Assembly: GCA_025997475.1 (NCBI GenBank)
Contig: BNUQ01000005.1
Coordinates: 1-64,000, forward strand
Origin: Planctomycetales bacterium
Lineage (GTDB): Bacteria; Planctomycetota; SZUA-567
Direction: 5' to 3'
DNA length: 64,000 nt
Position 1 is the first letter of the stretch; every line of letters begins with the position of its first letter. The notes under the pieces were generated by a model that worked only from the letters and a program-made list of their open reading frames with translations, searched no databases and was not told where the DNA came from. This document shows, piece after piece, positions 17,215 to 25,939 of this stretch. The translations under genes were made by a program, and so were the position numbers.

Positions 17215-17391
17215 ATGACTGAAACCGCTCCCGCGCCGCGCCGCGGATTTAATTTGGGCTTAATCGTCGCCGTCGTCGTCATCGTGTTTTTGACGCTGTT
17301 CGGCTGTCCGCGGTTGTTTCGCTACCTCGCGGAAAAATCGCAACCGACGGAATGGTGGCAAGCGCCGCTGACGACCGACGCGCAACCGTAA
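17215..17391 (+). CDS. small single-span membrane protein
   Basis: A 58-residue frame starting ATG at 17215 behind a GGAGAG ribosome site at good spacing. Residues about 13-32 form a hydrophobic helix (LGLIVAVVVIVFLTLFG) after a short Pro/Arg-rich cytoplasmic tail. The remaining 26 residues are polar. No motif is recognised. It follows nusB and ends 8 bp before the methyltransferase start. Codon usage matches the host genes, so I think it is real and belongs to the nusB unit. Confidence 0.6.
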   Translation: MTETAPAPRRGFNLGLIVAVVVIVFLTLFGCPRLFRYLAEKSQPTEWWQAPLTTDAQP

Positions 17392-17399
17392 GTTTTCTT

Positions 17400-18536
17400 A
17401 TGATTAAATCTGCCACCCACCTAAATTATCGTGATAAAACGAATTTAGGCAGTTTTTACACCCCGCCGCATATCGTCCGGCAGGTCTATGGTTTGCTGAA
17501 AAAATTTGTCGGGTCGAACGATATTGACGTGCTTTTAGAACCGAGTTGCGGTTACGGCGCGTTTTTTGAATATCCGTTTGCCGAGCGCCGAATGCGTTTG
17601 GTCGGCGCCGATATTGACCCGCAGGCGCTTGCCGTGGCGAGAGAACGCATCCCCGCCGCCGAATTTTTCGCGCAAAACGCGCTGTTCGCGGTCGCGCGGG
17701 AAAACTACGGTATCCGGCGCGACGAAAAATTAGTCATTGTGGGCAATCCGCCCTATAACGACAAAACCTCGCAGGTGAAAGGCGGCGTTAAACGCGCGGC
17801 GGATTATGCGATTGACCCGGACTTGCAGGCCCGCGATCTCGGCTTGTCTTCGTTGTTGGCGTATCGTAAATTGTCTCCGAATTTTATCGCGGTCTTGCAT
17901 CCGCTTTCTTATCTTATCAAGCCGGCGAATTTCAGGATATTGTCGCCCTTGCTGAATGATTACCGGCTGGTTGACGCGCTGGTTTTCAGTAGTCAAGAAT
18001 TTGCCGAGACCTCAAAAATCACCGGCTTCCCGATTGTCATCGCGGTATATCAACAGGACGGGCGCGGCACGACGTTTCAGGATATTGAAAATTGGCAATT
18101 CATAACTTTGACCGGCGAGATTTTTTCGTTAAACCGCTTCGATTATATTTCCCGCTATCTCGCCAAATATCCGCAAAAAGTTAAACGCGAGGATTATTCG
18201 GGACATTTGTTTTACACGATGCGCGACATCAACGCGCTAAAACGCTCGCGAACTTTTATCGCCGAAGATATGCCGAACGCGGTTCAAATTGACTCGCGCC
18301 AGTTGCAATACTATCACTACGTCGATGTCTTCAAAAATTACGTTGACCAAATACCGTATTATTTAGGCAATTTCAATATCCCGATTGACCATCCGTCGTT
18401 CCTGCGTTTGGCTGACGATTTTGAGGTTGTATCAAAAAGTATGCATCCGGATATTTTTGCGGACGCGCCCGCGGTTTCGCCCGCGCCAAGCAAGGCGCGG
18501 ATTGACGATTATTTTCAGCGCCTTTTTTCCGCATAG
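17400..18536 (+). CDS. adenine-specific DNA methyltransferase, probable type II R-M
   Basis: 378 residues. Class-I methyltransferase motifs occur in the order of N6-adenine enzymes: motif X GSFYTPPHIV (17-26), motif I EPSCGYGAFF (47-56) for S-adenosylmethionine, and the catalytic motif IV NPPY (116-119). A target-recognition region probably fills the C-terminal half. I start at the ATG at 17400, just after the small membrane protein; the longer frame overlaps that gene. Codons look more A/T-ending than in the neighbours, suggesting transfer. An unknown 246-residue gene follows after 10 bp and is a likely cognate nuclease. Confidence 0.85.
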   Translation: MIKSATHLNYRDKTNLGSFYTPPHIVRQVYGLLKKFVGSNDIDVLLEPSCGYGAFFEYPFAERRMRLVGADIDPQALAVARERIPAAEFFAQNALFAVARENYGIRRDEKLVIVGNPPYNDKTSQVKGGVKRAADYAIDPDLQARDLGLSSLLAYRKLSPNFIAVLHPLSYLIKPANFRILSPLLNDYRLVDALVFSSQEFAETSKITGFPIVIAVYQQDGRGTTFQDIENWQFITLTGEIFSLNRFDYISRYLAKYPQKVKREDYSGHLFYTMRDINALKRSRTFIAEDMPNAVQIDSRQLQYYHYVDVFKNYVDQIPYYLGNFNIPIDHPSFLRLADDFEVVSKSMHPDIFADAPAVSPAPSKARIDDYFQRLFSA

Positions 18537-18546
18537 GAAAGTAATT

Positions 18547-19287
18547 ATGAGCAACTGTCAGTACGAAATTGCGGTTCCGTTGACCAAAACCAGCGGCAAA
18601 GTCCGGGTAAAACAACGGAAGTTGCTCTATGAATACGGTTTGCCGGTCGCGACGCGCTCCACGAATTTCGCGTTGAATCATTATATCGAATGGCAGATTG
18701 GTTATGACGCGGTTGTTGCCGATGCCAACAAATTAGCGCAGACCTCGTTACCGGATTGCACTTTTATCGGCGCGAACGGCAAGAAAAAGGCGCTCTTCGA
18801 ATTGTCGGAATATGTGTTTCATTGCGCGAAAAACGGCTTGCTTCATCAAGCGGACATCGTTAATTTGCGCGATTTTATTGAAGCCATCGCCGAGAAAAAT
18901 TTACTTGATAACACGTTGGAAATAACGCGCTCGCACCCTAAACCCGTCGAAATAAACCGCGTCGTTTTTGAGAAATCCACCGTGCAATATCCGTTATTGG
19001 TGCATAAATTCGGCGACTTTGACATTGTCGCGGAAATTATTGCCCGCGAAAAACAGTATGCGGTCGGCATTATGCCGATGTTGTACCTCTGTTTTCCGTT
19101 GACCAAATTAGTTGCCGATACGCCGCTAATCGGCAGACCCGCCAAGCAAAATGAAGTCGCCAAACTGCTCGTTGATGCCGCCAACGCGCCGGTGTTTTTG
19201 GAAATTTTTCGGCTGTTCGGGATGCTTTCAGCGGCGCACCGGCACGATATTTTAGAAATTCTAAAAGTGATAATTGCTCATATTTAA
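18547..19287 (+). CDS. unknown protein paired with the methyltransferase; candidate restriction endonuclease
   Basis: 246 residues from the ATG at 18547, 10 bp after the methyltransferase stop. No nuclease motif can be assigned with confidence by eye; acidic/lysine patches such as FGDFDIVAEIIAREK could be part of an active site. The call rests on position: lone genes of this size directly after a type II methyltransferase are usually the restriction enzyme. It shares the more A/T-rich codon choice of the methyltransferase. The stop codon touches a heptamer array. It could instead be a regulatory or unrelated gene. Confidence 0.5.
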   Translation: MSNCQYEIAVPLTKTSGKVRVKQRKLLYEYGLPVATRSTNFALNHYIEWQIGYDAVVADANKLAQTSLPDCTFIGANGKKKALFELSEYVFHCAKNGLLHQADIVNLRDFIEAIAEKNLLDNTLEITRSHPKPVEINRVVFEKSTVQYPLLVHKFGDFDIVAEIIAREKQYAVGIMPMLYLCFPLTKLVADTPLIGRPAKQNEVAKLLVDAANAPVFLEIFRLFGMLSAAHRHDILEILKVIIAHI

Positions 19288-19306
19288 CTTTCAACTTTCA
19301 ACTCTA

Positions 19307-20947
19307 TCAATACCCCTCCGACTTCAATTTTTTATCCGCCGTTTTGCCGACTTCGGTTTTGTCGTATTTTTCGCGGAGCGCTTTCAGCATTTCCAAGCCG
19401 AAGCGCCGCTCGGCGTTCATCTGTTCCGCAAAATGGAAGCCCAAATACAGCAATTCCTCCGGCGTCAGCGATTTGTTGGCGAGCAGTTTTGGCGTCAAGC
19501 CCTTTTCCGTTTCTCGCAAAAACCATTTGAAATTGTCAAGGCACGGGTCGGCGTCCCGCGCGGTGCGGGCGCGGTTTAATTTGCTGGTTTTCAGTTGCGC
19601 GATTGCCAAGTCGAAACGGAGTTCCGGCGTCAATAATTCCGTGTGGTCGATGATGCGCAAAATATCGCCGACTCCCGCCCAATTCTTGCTTTTCTGCTCT
19701 TTTTGCGCCAGCGCGCAGACCTCTTTGAGCAACACTTCGCCGCGCAAATGCGCCAGCGCCGAGCGATACAACTGATAACTTTCCTCGTGCCGCTTTTGAT
19801 ATAGCGCATACATCCGGTCGAACAATTCTTTCGCCTTTTCGTCGTTGATGCGGTTGGCGTGACTGCTCAAAATTTGCACCAACTCATACGCCTCCGCGTG
19901 TCCGGTGAATTCTTCCAAATGCCGCAGGATGACCGCGACCGACGACGGCATCGCGCGCAACGCCGCCACCGCCGCGTCGCGCAACGGCGACTCGCGCGAG
20001 GTGTGCCAGATTTTCAACACCGTCTCGGCGTTGGCGACCGAATCGACCGTTGCCAAATTTTTCACCGCATACACGCGCACGCCGAGATGTTTGTTGTCCA
20101 ACAGGGCGCGGATTTGGTCGTTGTTCTGCCGGCGCAAATTGAAATTATTCAACACGGCGACGGCGTAGCGCACGAGGCCGTCGTATTCGTTTTCGCCCAA
20201 AATATCCAACACGGCGTCGAACAATTCTTTATGTCGCGTCGTCGAATAATTGAAATTCGCCAAACTGCCGAGCGCGTGGCGGCGGACAATCAGCGGATAA
20301 TTGTTGGACAAAAACGGCAGAAGCGCGGCGTAGTCGTTGACGGAACCGGCGATGCCGAGCGCGATGATAAAAGTCGAGAGCGCGGTGGCGGCGGCTTTGG
20401 CGCGCGGGTCTTTCAGCGCGTCCGTCAGTTTGCCGTGCAGGTCGGCGATTTCCGGCTGGCGGTAACGCGAAAAATTTTCGCGAAACAGGCGAATCATTTC
20501 GCGCAAGAGTTCGCTGTCCTGCGTGTGGCATAAATCGATAAAAAATTGGTGCGCCGCCGCGGTGCGGATTAACGAAATGATGGAGACGGCTTGCCGTTGC
20601 GCGGAGAACGGCAACGAGCCGAATTGCGAGCGCAAGGCGGCGATGCTGTCGTCGCCGCTGGCGACGAGCGCGGTCAGGGCGCGGGCGGCGTTGCCGGAGT
20701 CGCGGGCGAGCGACTGCACGAGATATTTGAGCGCCAGCGGATGCGGCTTGGCGCGGAAAGTGTCGATAATCGCGGCGTGCAGTTCGACGTTGGCGGAGTG
20801 CGCGAGCAGGTCGCACATCGACTTGACGGCGCGGTCGTCCAGCATTTGCGTCGCGCCCAACACGCGCACGGCGGCAATTTGCAAGTCAAAATTATCGTGG
20901 TGCAGAAGTTCGTTGACCGCGTCTAACATCGCATTGTTACTGCTCAT
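19307..20947 (-). CDS. HEAT-repeat scaffold protein
   Basis: 546 residues from the ATG at 20947 (AGAGG upstream). It is almost wholly made of paired helices of about 35-40 residues, with recurring patterns such as DLQIAAVRVLGA, LIVRRHALGSLANF, GVRVYAVKNLATV and SPLRDAAVAALRAM, the hallmark of HEAT repeats. The last 150 residues are helical with a less regular pattern. There is no signal peptide or membrane helix, so it is cytoplasmic. HEAT proteins bind partners and have no enzymatic signature; function unknown. It converges with the restriction-modification pair. Confidence 0.8.
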   Translation of the reverse strand: MSSNNAMLDAVNELLHHDNFDLQIAAVRVLGATQMLDDRAVKSMCDLLAHSANVELHAAIIDTFRAKPHPLALKYLVQSLARDSGNAARALTALVASGDDSIAALRSQFGSLPFSAQRQAVSIISLIRTAAAHQFFIDLCHTQDSELLREMIRLFRENFSRYRQPEIADLHGKLTDALKDPRAKAAATALSTFIIALGIAGSVNDYAALLPFLSNNYPLIVRRHALGSLANFNYSTTRHKELFDAVLDILGENEYDGLVRYAVAVLNNFNLRRQNNDQIRALLDNKHLGVRVYAVKNLATVDSVANAETVLKIWHTSRESPLRDAAVAALRAMPSSVAVILRHLEEFTGHAEAYELVQILSSHANRINDEKAKELFDRMYALYQKRHEESYQLYRSALAHLRGEVLLKEVCALAQKEQKSKNWAGVGDILRIIDHTELLTPELRFDLAIAQLKTSKLNRARTARDADPCLDNFKWFLRETEKGLTPKLLANKSLTPEELLYLGFHFAEQMNAERRFGLEMLKALREKYDKTEVGKTADKKLKSEGY

Positions 20948-21059
20948 GAGTCGCCTCTCTACGTGAAGATTTCGCAAATTTTAACGAATTTTAACGCGCC
21001 GCCGAGTTGCCGGAATATAAACGGGCAAAGTGTATGCGCTCAACTTTCTCCGTCAAGAA

Positions 21060-21310
21060 AAACCGTGAAAATAGTTTGCCGTCGATAGTTGATAGTTGGT
21101 AGTGGTGGAGTTTTTATGGGCAAATCCGCCAGCGCACGCGAAGCGAATCTTTGCCGATTAAACTCCACAAAAACCGTGAAAATAGTTTGCAGTCGATAGT
21201 TGATAGTTGGTAGTGGTGGAGTTTTTATGGGCAAATCCGCCGGCGCACGCGAAGCGAATCTTTGCCGATTAAACTCCATCGCTACCAACTAAAAACTACC
21301 GACTACCAAC
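21060..21310. repeat. two tandem copies of an AGTTGGT-type hairpin repeat
   Basis: A 111-bp unit starting AAACCGTGAAAATAGTTTGC at 21060 is repeated at 21171 with very few changes. Each copy holds the GATAGTTGGTAGTGGTGGAG arm, a CGCACGCGAAGCG core and AAACTCCA. ACCAACT-type units close the second copy. The 420-bp gap at 20948-21368 holds nothing else. Confidence 0.9.
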
Positions 21311-21368
21311 TCTTCGCCACCCCTGCCTTTGACGCCTTCCCCGTCGCGCGTTACACTACCGCGCCATT

Positions 21369-22190
21369 ATGTCTGATATTCACGAAAAATTAGCCGCGCT
21401 GACCGCGCGCTTCCGCCAACTACCGGCGGTGGCGGTGGCGTTTTCCGGCGGCGTCGATTCGACCTTTTTATTAAAAATCGCACACGACGCGCTCGGTGCG
21501 CGCGCCGTCGCCGTAACCGGACGCTCATTAAGTTTCCCGGAGCGCGAACTGAACGCGGCGAAAAAATTCTGCGCCGACGCGCAAATTCGGCACTTGTTGG
21601 TTGACGCCGAAGAATTGGCGGTCGAGGGTTTCGCCGACAATCCGCCGGAGCGCTGTTATCTCTGCAAAAAAGAATTGTTCGGGCAAATCCAAAAAGTCGC
21701 GGCGGCAAACGGCATCGCGGCGATTGCCGAGGCGTCGAACCTTGACGACGAAAGCGACTATCGCCCCGGACATCGCGCGATTGCCGAAGCCGGAATTTTA
21801 AGTCCGTTGCGCGAGGCGCGGCTGACCAAAGCGGAAATCCGCGAATTGTCGCGCGAACTTGCTCTGCCCACGTGGGACAAGCCGTCGTTCGCCTGTTTGG
21901 CGTCGCGGTTTCCGTTCGGCGAAAAAATCAGCGCGGAAAAATTGCGGCAACTCGACCGCGCCGAGCAATTTTTATTGGATTTAGGATTTCGCACGGTGCG
22001 GGTGCGCTTGCACGAAAACGGCAAATTGGCGCGGATTGAACTTGACGCCGGCGACATCGCGCGGTGCGCGGCGGCGGCGATGCGGCAAAAAATCGGCGAC
22101 GAGTTTAGCCGTCTCGGCTTTACCTATATCGCCCTCGACCTGCGCGGCTACCGCACCGGCAGTATGAACGCGACGCTGAAAGACCGTTAA
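21369..22190 (+). CDS. larE: LarE-type ATP-dependent sacrificial sulfur transferase
   Basis: 273 residues with the PP-loop SGGVDST (about 27-33) that activates substrate with ATP. The family signature RCYLCKKELF (about 95) and the region WDKPSFACLASRFPFGEKI follow; the latter holds the cysteine whose sulfur is donated in LarE. LarE builds the nickel-pincer cofactor of lactate racemase-type enzymes together with LarB and LarC. Neither lies in this window, so the pathway must be completed elsewhere, or this paralogue serves another sulfur transfer. Confidence 0.88.
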   Translation: MSDIHEKLAALTARFRQLPAVAVAFSGGVDSTFLLKIAHDALGARAVAVTGRSLSFPERELNAAKKFCADAQIRHLLVDAEELAVEGFADNPPERCYLCKKELFGQIQKVAAANGIAAIAEASNLDDESDYRPGHRAIAEAGILSPLREARLTKAEIRELSRELALPTWDKPSFACLASRFPFGEKISAEKLRQLDRAEQFLLDLGFRTVRVRLHENGKLARIELDAGDIARCAAAAMRQKIGDEFSRLGFTYIALDLRGYRTGSMNATLKDR

Positions 22191-22390
22191 ATTCGTCTAA
22201 AACGCGAATAGTCGCGAGTTTTCTTCTGCCGCCACTGCCATTTTTACCGCTTCCGTCACCCGAAAACAGTCCCCGACGTAACTCCGCCTTCTTTTGCGTC
22301 GGCGCCGGTTTTGCCTAAACTCACCCCATTCAAATCACTACGGCGGCGGAAAAGCCGTCCCCCCTCTATACCAACCGAAGGAGAACTGCG

Positions 22391-23488
22391 ATGGCGATTC
22401 CGACCCAATTAGTGGCGTTACTGATTCCCGTGTTATTCGTCGTGTGCGGCGCGATTTTTTTATTGCTGGTCTTTTACGGACGGCTGTGGATTCAGGCGCA
22501 TTTCAGCGACGTGCGCGTCGGCTTGATGTCGTTGCTCGGCATGTCGCTCCGCAAAGTCAACGCCTCGACGATTGTCAATTCCTTGATTATGGCGCACAAA
22601 GCCGGCGTAAAAATCAACCGCGAATTTTTAGAAAGCCACTACCTCTCGCGCGGCAACGTGCCGGTTTTGACGCACGCTTTGGTGATGGCGCATCAGTCCG
22701 GCTTGCACATTGAGCCGACCGCGCTCGGCGCGCATTTGCTCGCCGGCGGCAACGTTACGAACGTCGTCCGCGCCCTCATCGCCGCCGAGCGGGCGCAAAT
22801 AAAATTGTCGTTCGACAAGGCGTGTTCGATTGACCTCGCCGGACGCGACATCGTTACCGCCGTCAACACCTCGGTTGACCCGCGCGTGATTGACTGCCCG
22901 AAACCGGTAACCGGCAAATCGACGCTCGACGCGGTGGCGCGCGACGGCATCCAACTCAAAGCCAAAGCCCGCGTTACGGTGCGGACGTGCATTGAGCGGC
23001 TCGTCGGCGGCGCGACGGACGAAACGATTATCGCGCGGGTCGGCGAGGGCATCGTCTCGGCGATTGGCTCGGCGGACACTTACGCGCGGGTGCTGGAAAA
23101 TCCCGACCTCATCTCGAAAGCGGTGTTGGCGAAAGGGCTCGACTCCGGCACGGCGTTTGAAATTTTGTCGATTGATATTGCGGACATCGACGTCGGCGAC
23201 AACGTCGGCGCGAAGTTGGACATTGAGCGGGCGAACGCGCGCAAGCAGGTGGCGCAAGCGGACGCGGAAAAACGCGCCGCCGAAGCCCGCGCCGCGCAAG
23301 CGGAGCAAGAGGCGCGGATTGCGGAAATGCGGGCGAAAGTGGTCGCCGCCGAAGCCGAAATTCCGCTGGCGATGTCGGAGGCGTTCCGCAACGGCAATTT
23401 GGGCATTATGGATTATTACAAAATGCAAAACATTCAGTCCGACACCAAAATGCGCGACACGATTGGCGGCGATAGCGACAAGAAATAA
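22391..23488 (+). CDS. floA: flotillin-like membrane scaffold FloA
   Basis: 365 residues of the UPF0365/FloA family. A membrane hairpin at about 8-30 is followed by the SPFH-like domain and a long Ala/Glu/Lys-rich coiled coil (about 275-330, e.g. [20 protein letters not shown]). Phrases such as [20 protein letters not shown] and [19 protein letters not shown] are very well conserved in the family. FloA organises functional membrane microdomains. The usual partner NfeD is absent next to it. AAGGAGAA precedes the start. Confidence 0.95.
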   Translation: MAIPTQLVALLIPVLFVVCGAIFLLLVFYGRLWIQAHFSDVRVGLMSLLGMSLRKVNASTIVNSLIMAHKAGVKINREFLESHYLSRGNVPVLTHALVMAHQSGLHIEPTALGAHLLAGGNVTNVVRALIAAERAQIKLSFDKACSIDLAGRDIVTAVNTSVDPRVIDCPKPVTGKSTLDAVARDGIQLKAKARVTVRTCIERLVGGATDETIIARVGEGIVSAIGSADTYARVLENPDLISKAVLAKGLDSGTAFEILSIDIADIDVGDNVGAKLDIERANARKQVAQADAEKRAAEARAAQAEQEARIAEMRAKVVAAEAEIPLAMSEAFRNGNLGIMDYYKMQNIQSDTKMRDTIGGDSDKK

Positions 23489-23494
23489 ACTCTT

Positions 23495-23908
23495 ATGTGG
23501 AAATACTACGCGCTTCTTTCGGCGTTGTTTGCCGCGCTGACCGCGGTTTTGGCGAAAGTCGGGGTCGGCGGCATCGGCGGCAATGTCGCCACGGCGGTGC
23601 GCACCGCCGTCGTGTTGGCGCTGGCGTGGGCAATCGTGATTGTGGGCGGACAATGGCGCGAAATCGGAACGCTCAGCCAGCGCCATTGGTTCTTTTTAAT
23701 TCTGTCGGGACTTGCCACTGGCGGTTCGTGGCTTTTTTATTTTAAGGCGTTAGAGACCGGCGAGGTCGCCAAAGTCGCGCCGCTCGATAAATTAAGCGTC
23801 GTCTTAACGATGTTGCTGGCGTTCGTTTTCCTGCGTGAAACGGTCGAGGTGAAAACGCTCGTCGGCGGCTTGCTGATTACGCTCGGCGCGATAATTATTG
23901 CGTGGTAG
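23495..23908 (+). CDS. EamA-family small membrane protein
   Basis: 137 residues with about five hydrophobic helices and the conserved end KVAPLDKLSVVLTMLLAFVF followed by a loop and GGLLITLGAIIIAW. This is one EamA repeat, half of a full drug/metabolite transporter, as in the short bacterial family members that act as dimers. It begins 6 bp after floA and overlaps the next gene, so the three genes form one unit. Substrate unknown. Confidence 0.85.
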   Translation: MWKYYALLSALFAALTAVLAKVGVGGIGGNVATAVRTAVVLALAWAIVIVGGQWREIGTLSQRHWFFLILSGLATGGSWLFYFKALETGEVAKVAPLDKLSVVLTMLLAFVFLRETVEVKTLVGGLLITLGAIIIAW

Positions 23909-24534
23909 AAACGGTTATCGCCTTTATTCCGCAAACGGCGTGGGGACAAATGTTTAGCGACGACGACAAAAATTATCTCCGGCGATTGGTGGGCGGCGCG
24001 TTGTCCGCGGCGGTGGCGGGTGAAAATTTTGCGCCGGTCAAGCCGGCGGGCGCGGCGTTGACGCAAAGCGGCGGCTGTTTTGTTACTTACAAAACCGGCG
24101 GCGAATTGCGCGGCTGTCTCGGCTGTTTTACCTCCGACCAACCGCTGTATTTGACGGTCGCGGCGTATGCCAATTTATCGGCGACGGCAGACCCGCGTTT
24201 TGCCGGCAATCGTTTGCGACCGGCGGATTTGTCGCGCGTGGAGTTTGAGGTGTCGGTGTTGTCGCCGCTAACGCCGTGCGCCGCGCCGGAAAAAATTGGG
24301 TTGGGGCGCGACGGAATTTATGTGCGCGGCGGCGGGCGGAGCGGTTGTTTTTTGCCGCAAGTCGCGACGGAAACCGGCTGGTCGGTCGCGGAATTTTGGG
24401 GCAACTGTTGCGCCGGCAAAGCCGGTTTGCCGGCGGATTTTTGGCGCTCGCCGCACGCCGAATTATTTACTTTCACCGCCGAAATCATCACCGGCAAAGT
24501 TGGCTCCGTCGCCAGAAAAGCAATTAACAATTAA
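23902..24534 (+). CDS. AMMECR1-domain protein (AmmeMemoRadiSam system protein A)
   Basis: Up to 210 residues. The AMMECR1 signature is intact: GELRGCLGCF, then ANLSATADPRF and EVSVLSPL. The frame opens with a GTG at 23902 that overlaps the EamA stop; an ATG at 23950 (MFSDDDKNYLRRLV) fits the usual domain start better and may be the true one. The biochemical role of this family is not settled. This is a canonical copy, unlike the eroded AMMECR1 domain at 10.5 kb. The last residues (AINN) and the stop are encoded inside an AACAATT heptamer array. Confidence 0.88.
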   Translation: MVETVIAFIPQTAWGQMFSDDDKNYLRRLVGGALSAAVAGENFAPVKPAGAALTQSGGCFVTYKTGGELRGCLGCFTSDQPLYLTVAAYANLSATADPRFAGNRLRPADLSRVEFEVSVLSPLTPCAAPEKIGLGRDGIYVRGGGRSGCFLPQVATETGWSVAEFWGNCCAGKAGLPADFWRSPHAELFTFTAEIITGKVGSVARKAINN

Positions 24535-24632
24535 CAATTAACAATTATTTAGCGGAGTTATTTTTAAAATGCGCGGAGCGCATCCTTTCAATAATTGTTA
24601 ATTGTCAATTGTTAATTGTTAATTGTTAATTC
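24518..24632. repeat. heptamer hairpin repeat, AACAATT type
   Basis: CAATTAA units, then TTTAGCGGAGTTATTTTTAA, then ATGCGCGGAGCGCATCC, then TTAATTG/TCAATTG units complementary to the left arm. The left arm forms the 3' end of the AMMECR1 gene. Confidence 0.9.
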
Positions 24633-24790
24633 ATGCTTACGCAAATTTGTCATCATCAACTCCGCCGCGGCGGACGTGTCCGCTAAAAGCCCCGACCGGG
24701 GCTTAATGTGAATAACGGTGGAGCGGCGAGGCGGTATCCGCCGCGTAACTCGGGGAAAAGCGTCCCCGCTAATCTCAACCCCGAGAGGGG
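24628..24790. repeat. dispersed 160-bp repeat, copy 1 (inverted relative to copy at 51.2 kb)
   Basis: From AATTCATGCTTACGCAAATT to CTCAACCCCGAGAGGGG this matches the reverse complement of 51185-51335. The match includes GGCGAGGCGGTATCCGCCGC and the CCCCGACCGGGG-like palindromes. It is followed to about 24990 by short palindromes built on GTCCCGTAGGGAC. The 574-bp gap at 24535-25108 holds no gene. Confidence 0.75.
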
Positions 24791-25108
24791 ACGCCGTCCC
24801 GTAGGGACGCAATGTCGGTAGAAACGATACGGTAAAAATTCCCCGTCCCGTAGGGGACGCAGTCCCGTAGGACGGAATGTCGGTAGCGAGACATCAAGCG
24901 CCATTTGACCGACATTGCGGCGTCCCTACGGGACGCGGTTTCAAGGCGGCGGCGTTTCTACCGATATTTTGCCCCTACGGGGCAAACCGCCGATTAGTTA
25001 TATGCGGATAAGTTCTAAGTAGTTTAAGAATTTAAGAAACGCAAAGAACGCAAGCGCAAATCTGAATTTTTAACTTTCAATTTTCAACTCTTGATTCTAC
25101 CGCACAGG

Positions 25109-25156
25109 TAAAAGCCAATCTATTCTTGCGCCGGCGCGTTGTCCGCCGGAGAATCC
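25109..25156. repeat. 48-bp direct repeat, left copy (duplicated secG 3' end)
   Basis: Identical over 48 bp to 25892-25939. On the minus strand it encodes DSPADNAPAQE and a TAG stop plus 11 bp of downstream sequence. It supplies the end of the 184-residue gene. Confidence 0.95.
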
Positions 25157-25674
25157 AACGACATCTTTAAAGTGAATAGTTCCGAAGCCAGTGAAATCGG
25201 GTCAACCGGATGCAAGTGAAGCCGATAAGCAAGATTAACCACGTAATCCGGCGTGAGTTTGCCGGCGTTCATCACGCCTTTTATGCCCAATTGAAGCAAC
25301 GAAAAACCGGCGTGGATGGCAAACCAAGCATTAACCATAACCGTAGATTTTTCCGGTTCGGCGGACACGGACACGATGCCAACCGGCTTAATCTTCGCTA
25401 CCCACTTCATAATAAAGGCGGCTTCTTTGTGTATGTCGATATTGTCAACCGGACGAAAAAGTTGTAACCGGTACACGTCGCAAAAATAGTGTTCGACCGC
25501 CTCGCGCAAAATGAAAGGATTTATTTTGATGTTGCGCCAACCGCGGCATTGCTCGGTAAAAATATCGTGAAGCCGCCGCGCCAAACGCTCTATGTCCGAC
25601 CTTTTTTGCGTAAGAATATCGGCGGCAGACAAGCGATTATTTTTCACGAAAGACACCTCGTCGGAAGCGCTCAT
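25120..25674 (-). CDS. unknown 184-residue protein ending in the SecG tail
   Basis: A soluble, mixed helix/strand protein of no family I recognise. A polar N-terminal helix (KRSDIERLARRLHDIF) is followed by EAVEHYFCDVYRLQLFRP, KEAAFIMKWVAKIKPVGIV and a C-terminal LHPVDPISLASELFTLKM. Its last 11 residues, DSPADNAPAQE, are identical to those of SecG and come from the 48-bp repeat. The start codon overlaps the stop of the 66-residue gene (ATGA). The pair sits alone between the two repeat copies. An overlapping small-large pair resembles a toxin-antitoxin or other two-gene module, but nothing in the sequence proves it. Confidence 0.75.
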   Translation of the reverse strand: MSASDEVSFVKNNRLSAADILTQKRSDIERLARRLHDIFTEQCRGWRNIKINPFILREAVEHYFCDVYRLQLFRPVDNIDIHKEAAFIMKWVAKIKPVGIVSVSAEPEKSTVMVNAWFAIHAGFSLLQLGIKGVMNAGKLTPDYVVNLAYRLHLHPVDPISLASELFTLKMSLDSPADNAPAQE

Positions 25675-25871
25675 TGGGCGTTAACTCCGGCGAGGTTGTC
25701 GATAAATCCTTTCAACAAGCGACCATTTTCACCGCGAACATATTTGCCAACCCGCGCGTCGCGGTCGGCGTCGTAAGGCGACGCGGAATTAGTAGGCGCG
25801 TAATGCGTAACCGCAGTTATCGCCCGACTGTTCATCACTTTTTCCCAGTCAACTTTAATGTTCGAAGACAT
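25671..25871 (-). CDS. unknown 66-residue protein, first gene of the secG-linked cassette
   Basis: MSSNIKVDWEKVMNSRAITA is the start chosen, at 25871, with GTGAGA upstream. A start five codons earlier (MKVRT) lacks a ribosome site. The small polar protein has no membrane segment and no recognised motif; the middle (YDADRDARVGKYVRGENGRL) is rich in charge. It ends with an ATGA overlap onto the 184-residue gene, so the two are translated together. The right-hand 48-bp repeat lies about 20 bp upstream of its start, so its promoter must lie in the end of secG or in the repeat. Confidence 0.65.
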   Translation of the reverse strand: MSSNIKVDWEKVMNSRAITAVTHYAPTNSASPYDADRDARVGKYVRGENGRLLKGFIDNLAGVNAQ

Positions 25872-25891
25872 AGTTCTCACTTTCATAAAAA

Positions 25892-25939
25892 TAAAAGCCA
25901 ATCTATTCTTGCGCCGGCGCGTTGTCCGCCGGAGAATCC
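25892..25939. repeat. 48-bp direct repeat, right copy (native secG 3' end)
   Basis: Perfect match to 25109-25156, start-to-start distance 783 bp. This copy is the true end of secG, including its stop codon at 25903-25905. Confidence 0.95.

Noticed and set aside
24518-24632. Regularly repeated short units, CRISPR-like at first sight
   Set aside because: Units are 7 bp without spacers and there are no cas genes; these are tandem heptamers.
24612-24904. Short frames after the AMMECR1 gene
   Set aside because: They are made of dispersed repeat; similar frames appear in the inverted copy at 51 kb.
25109-25939. Direct repeats as a transposon target duplication
   Set aside because: 48 bp is far longer than any usual target duplication and the insert has no terminal inverted repeats or transposase.
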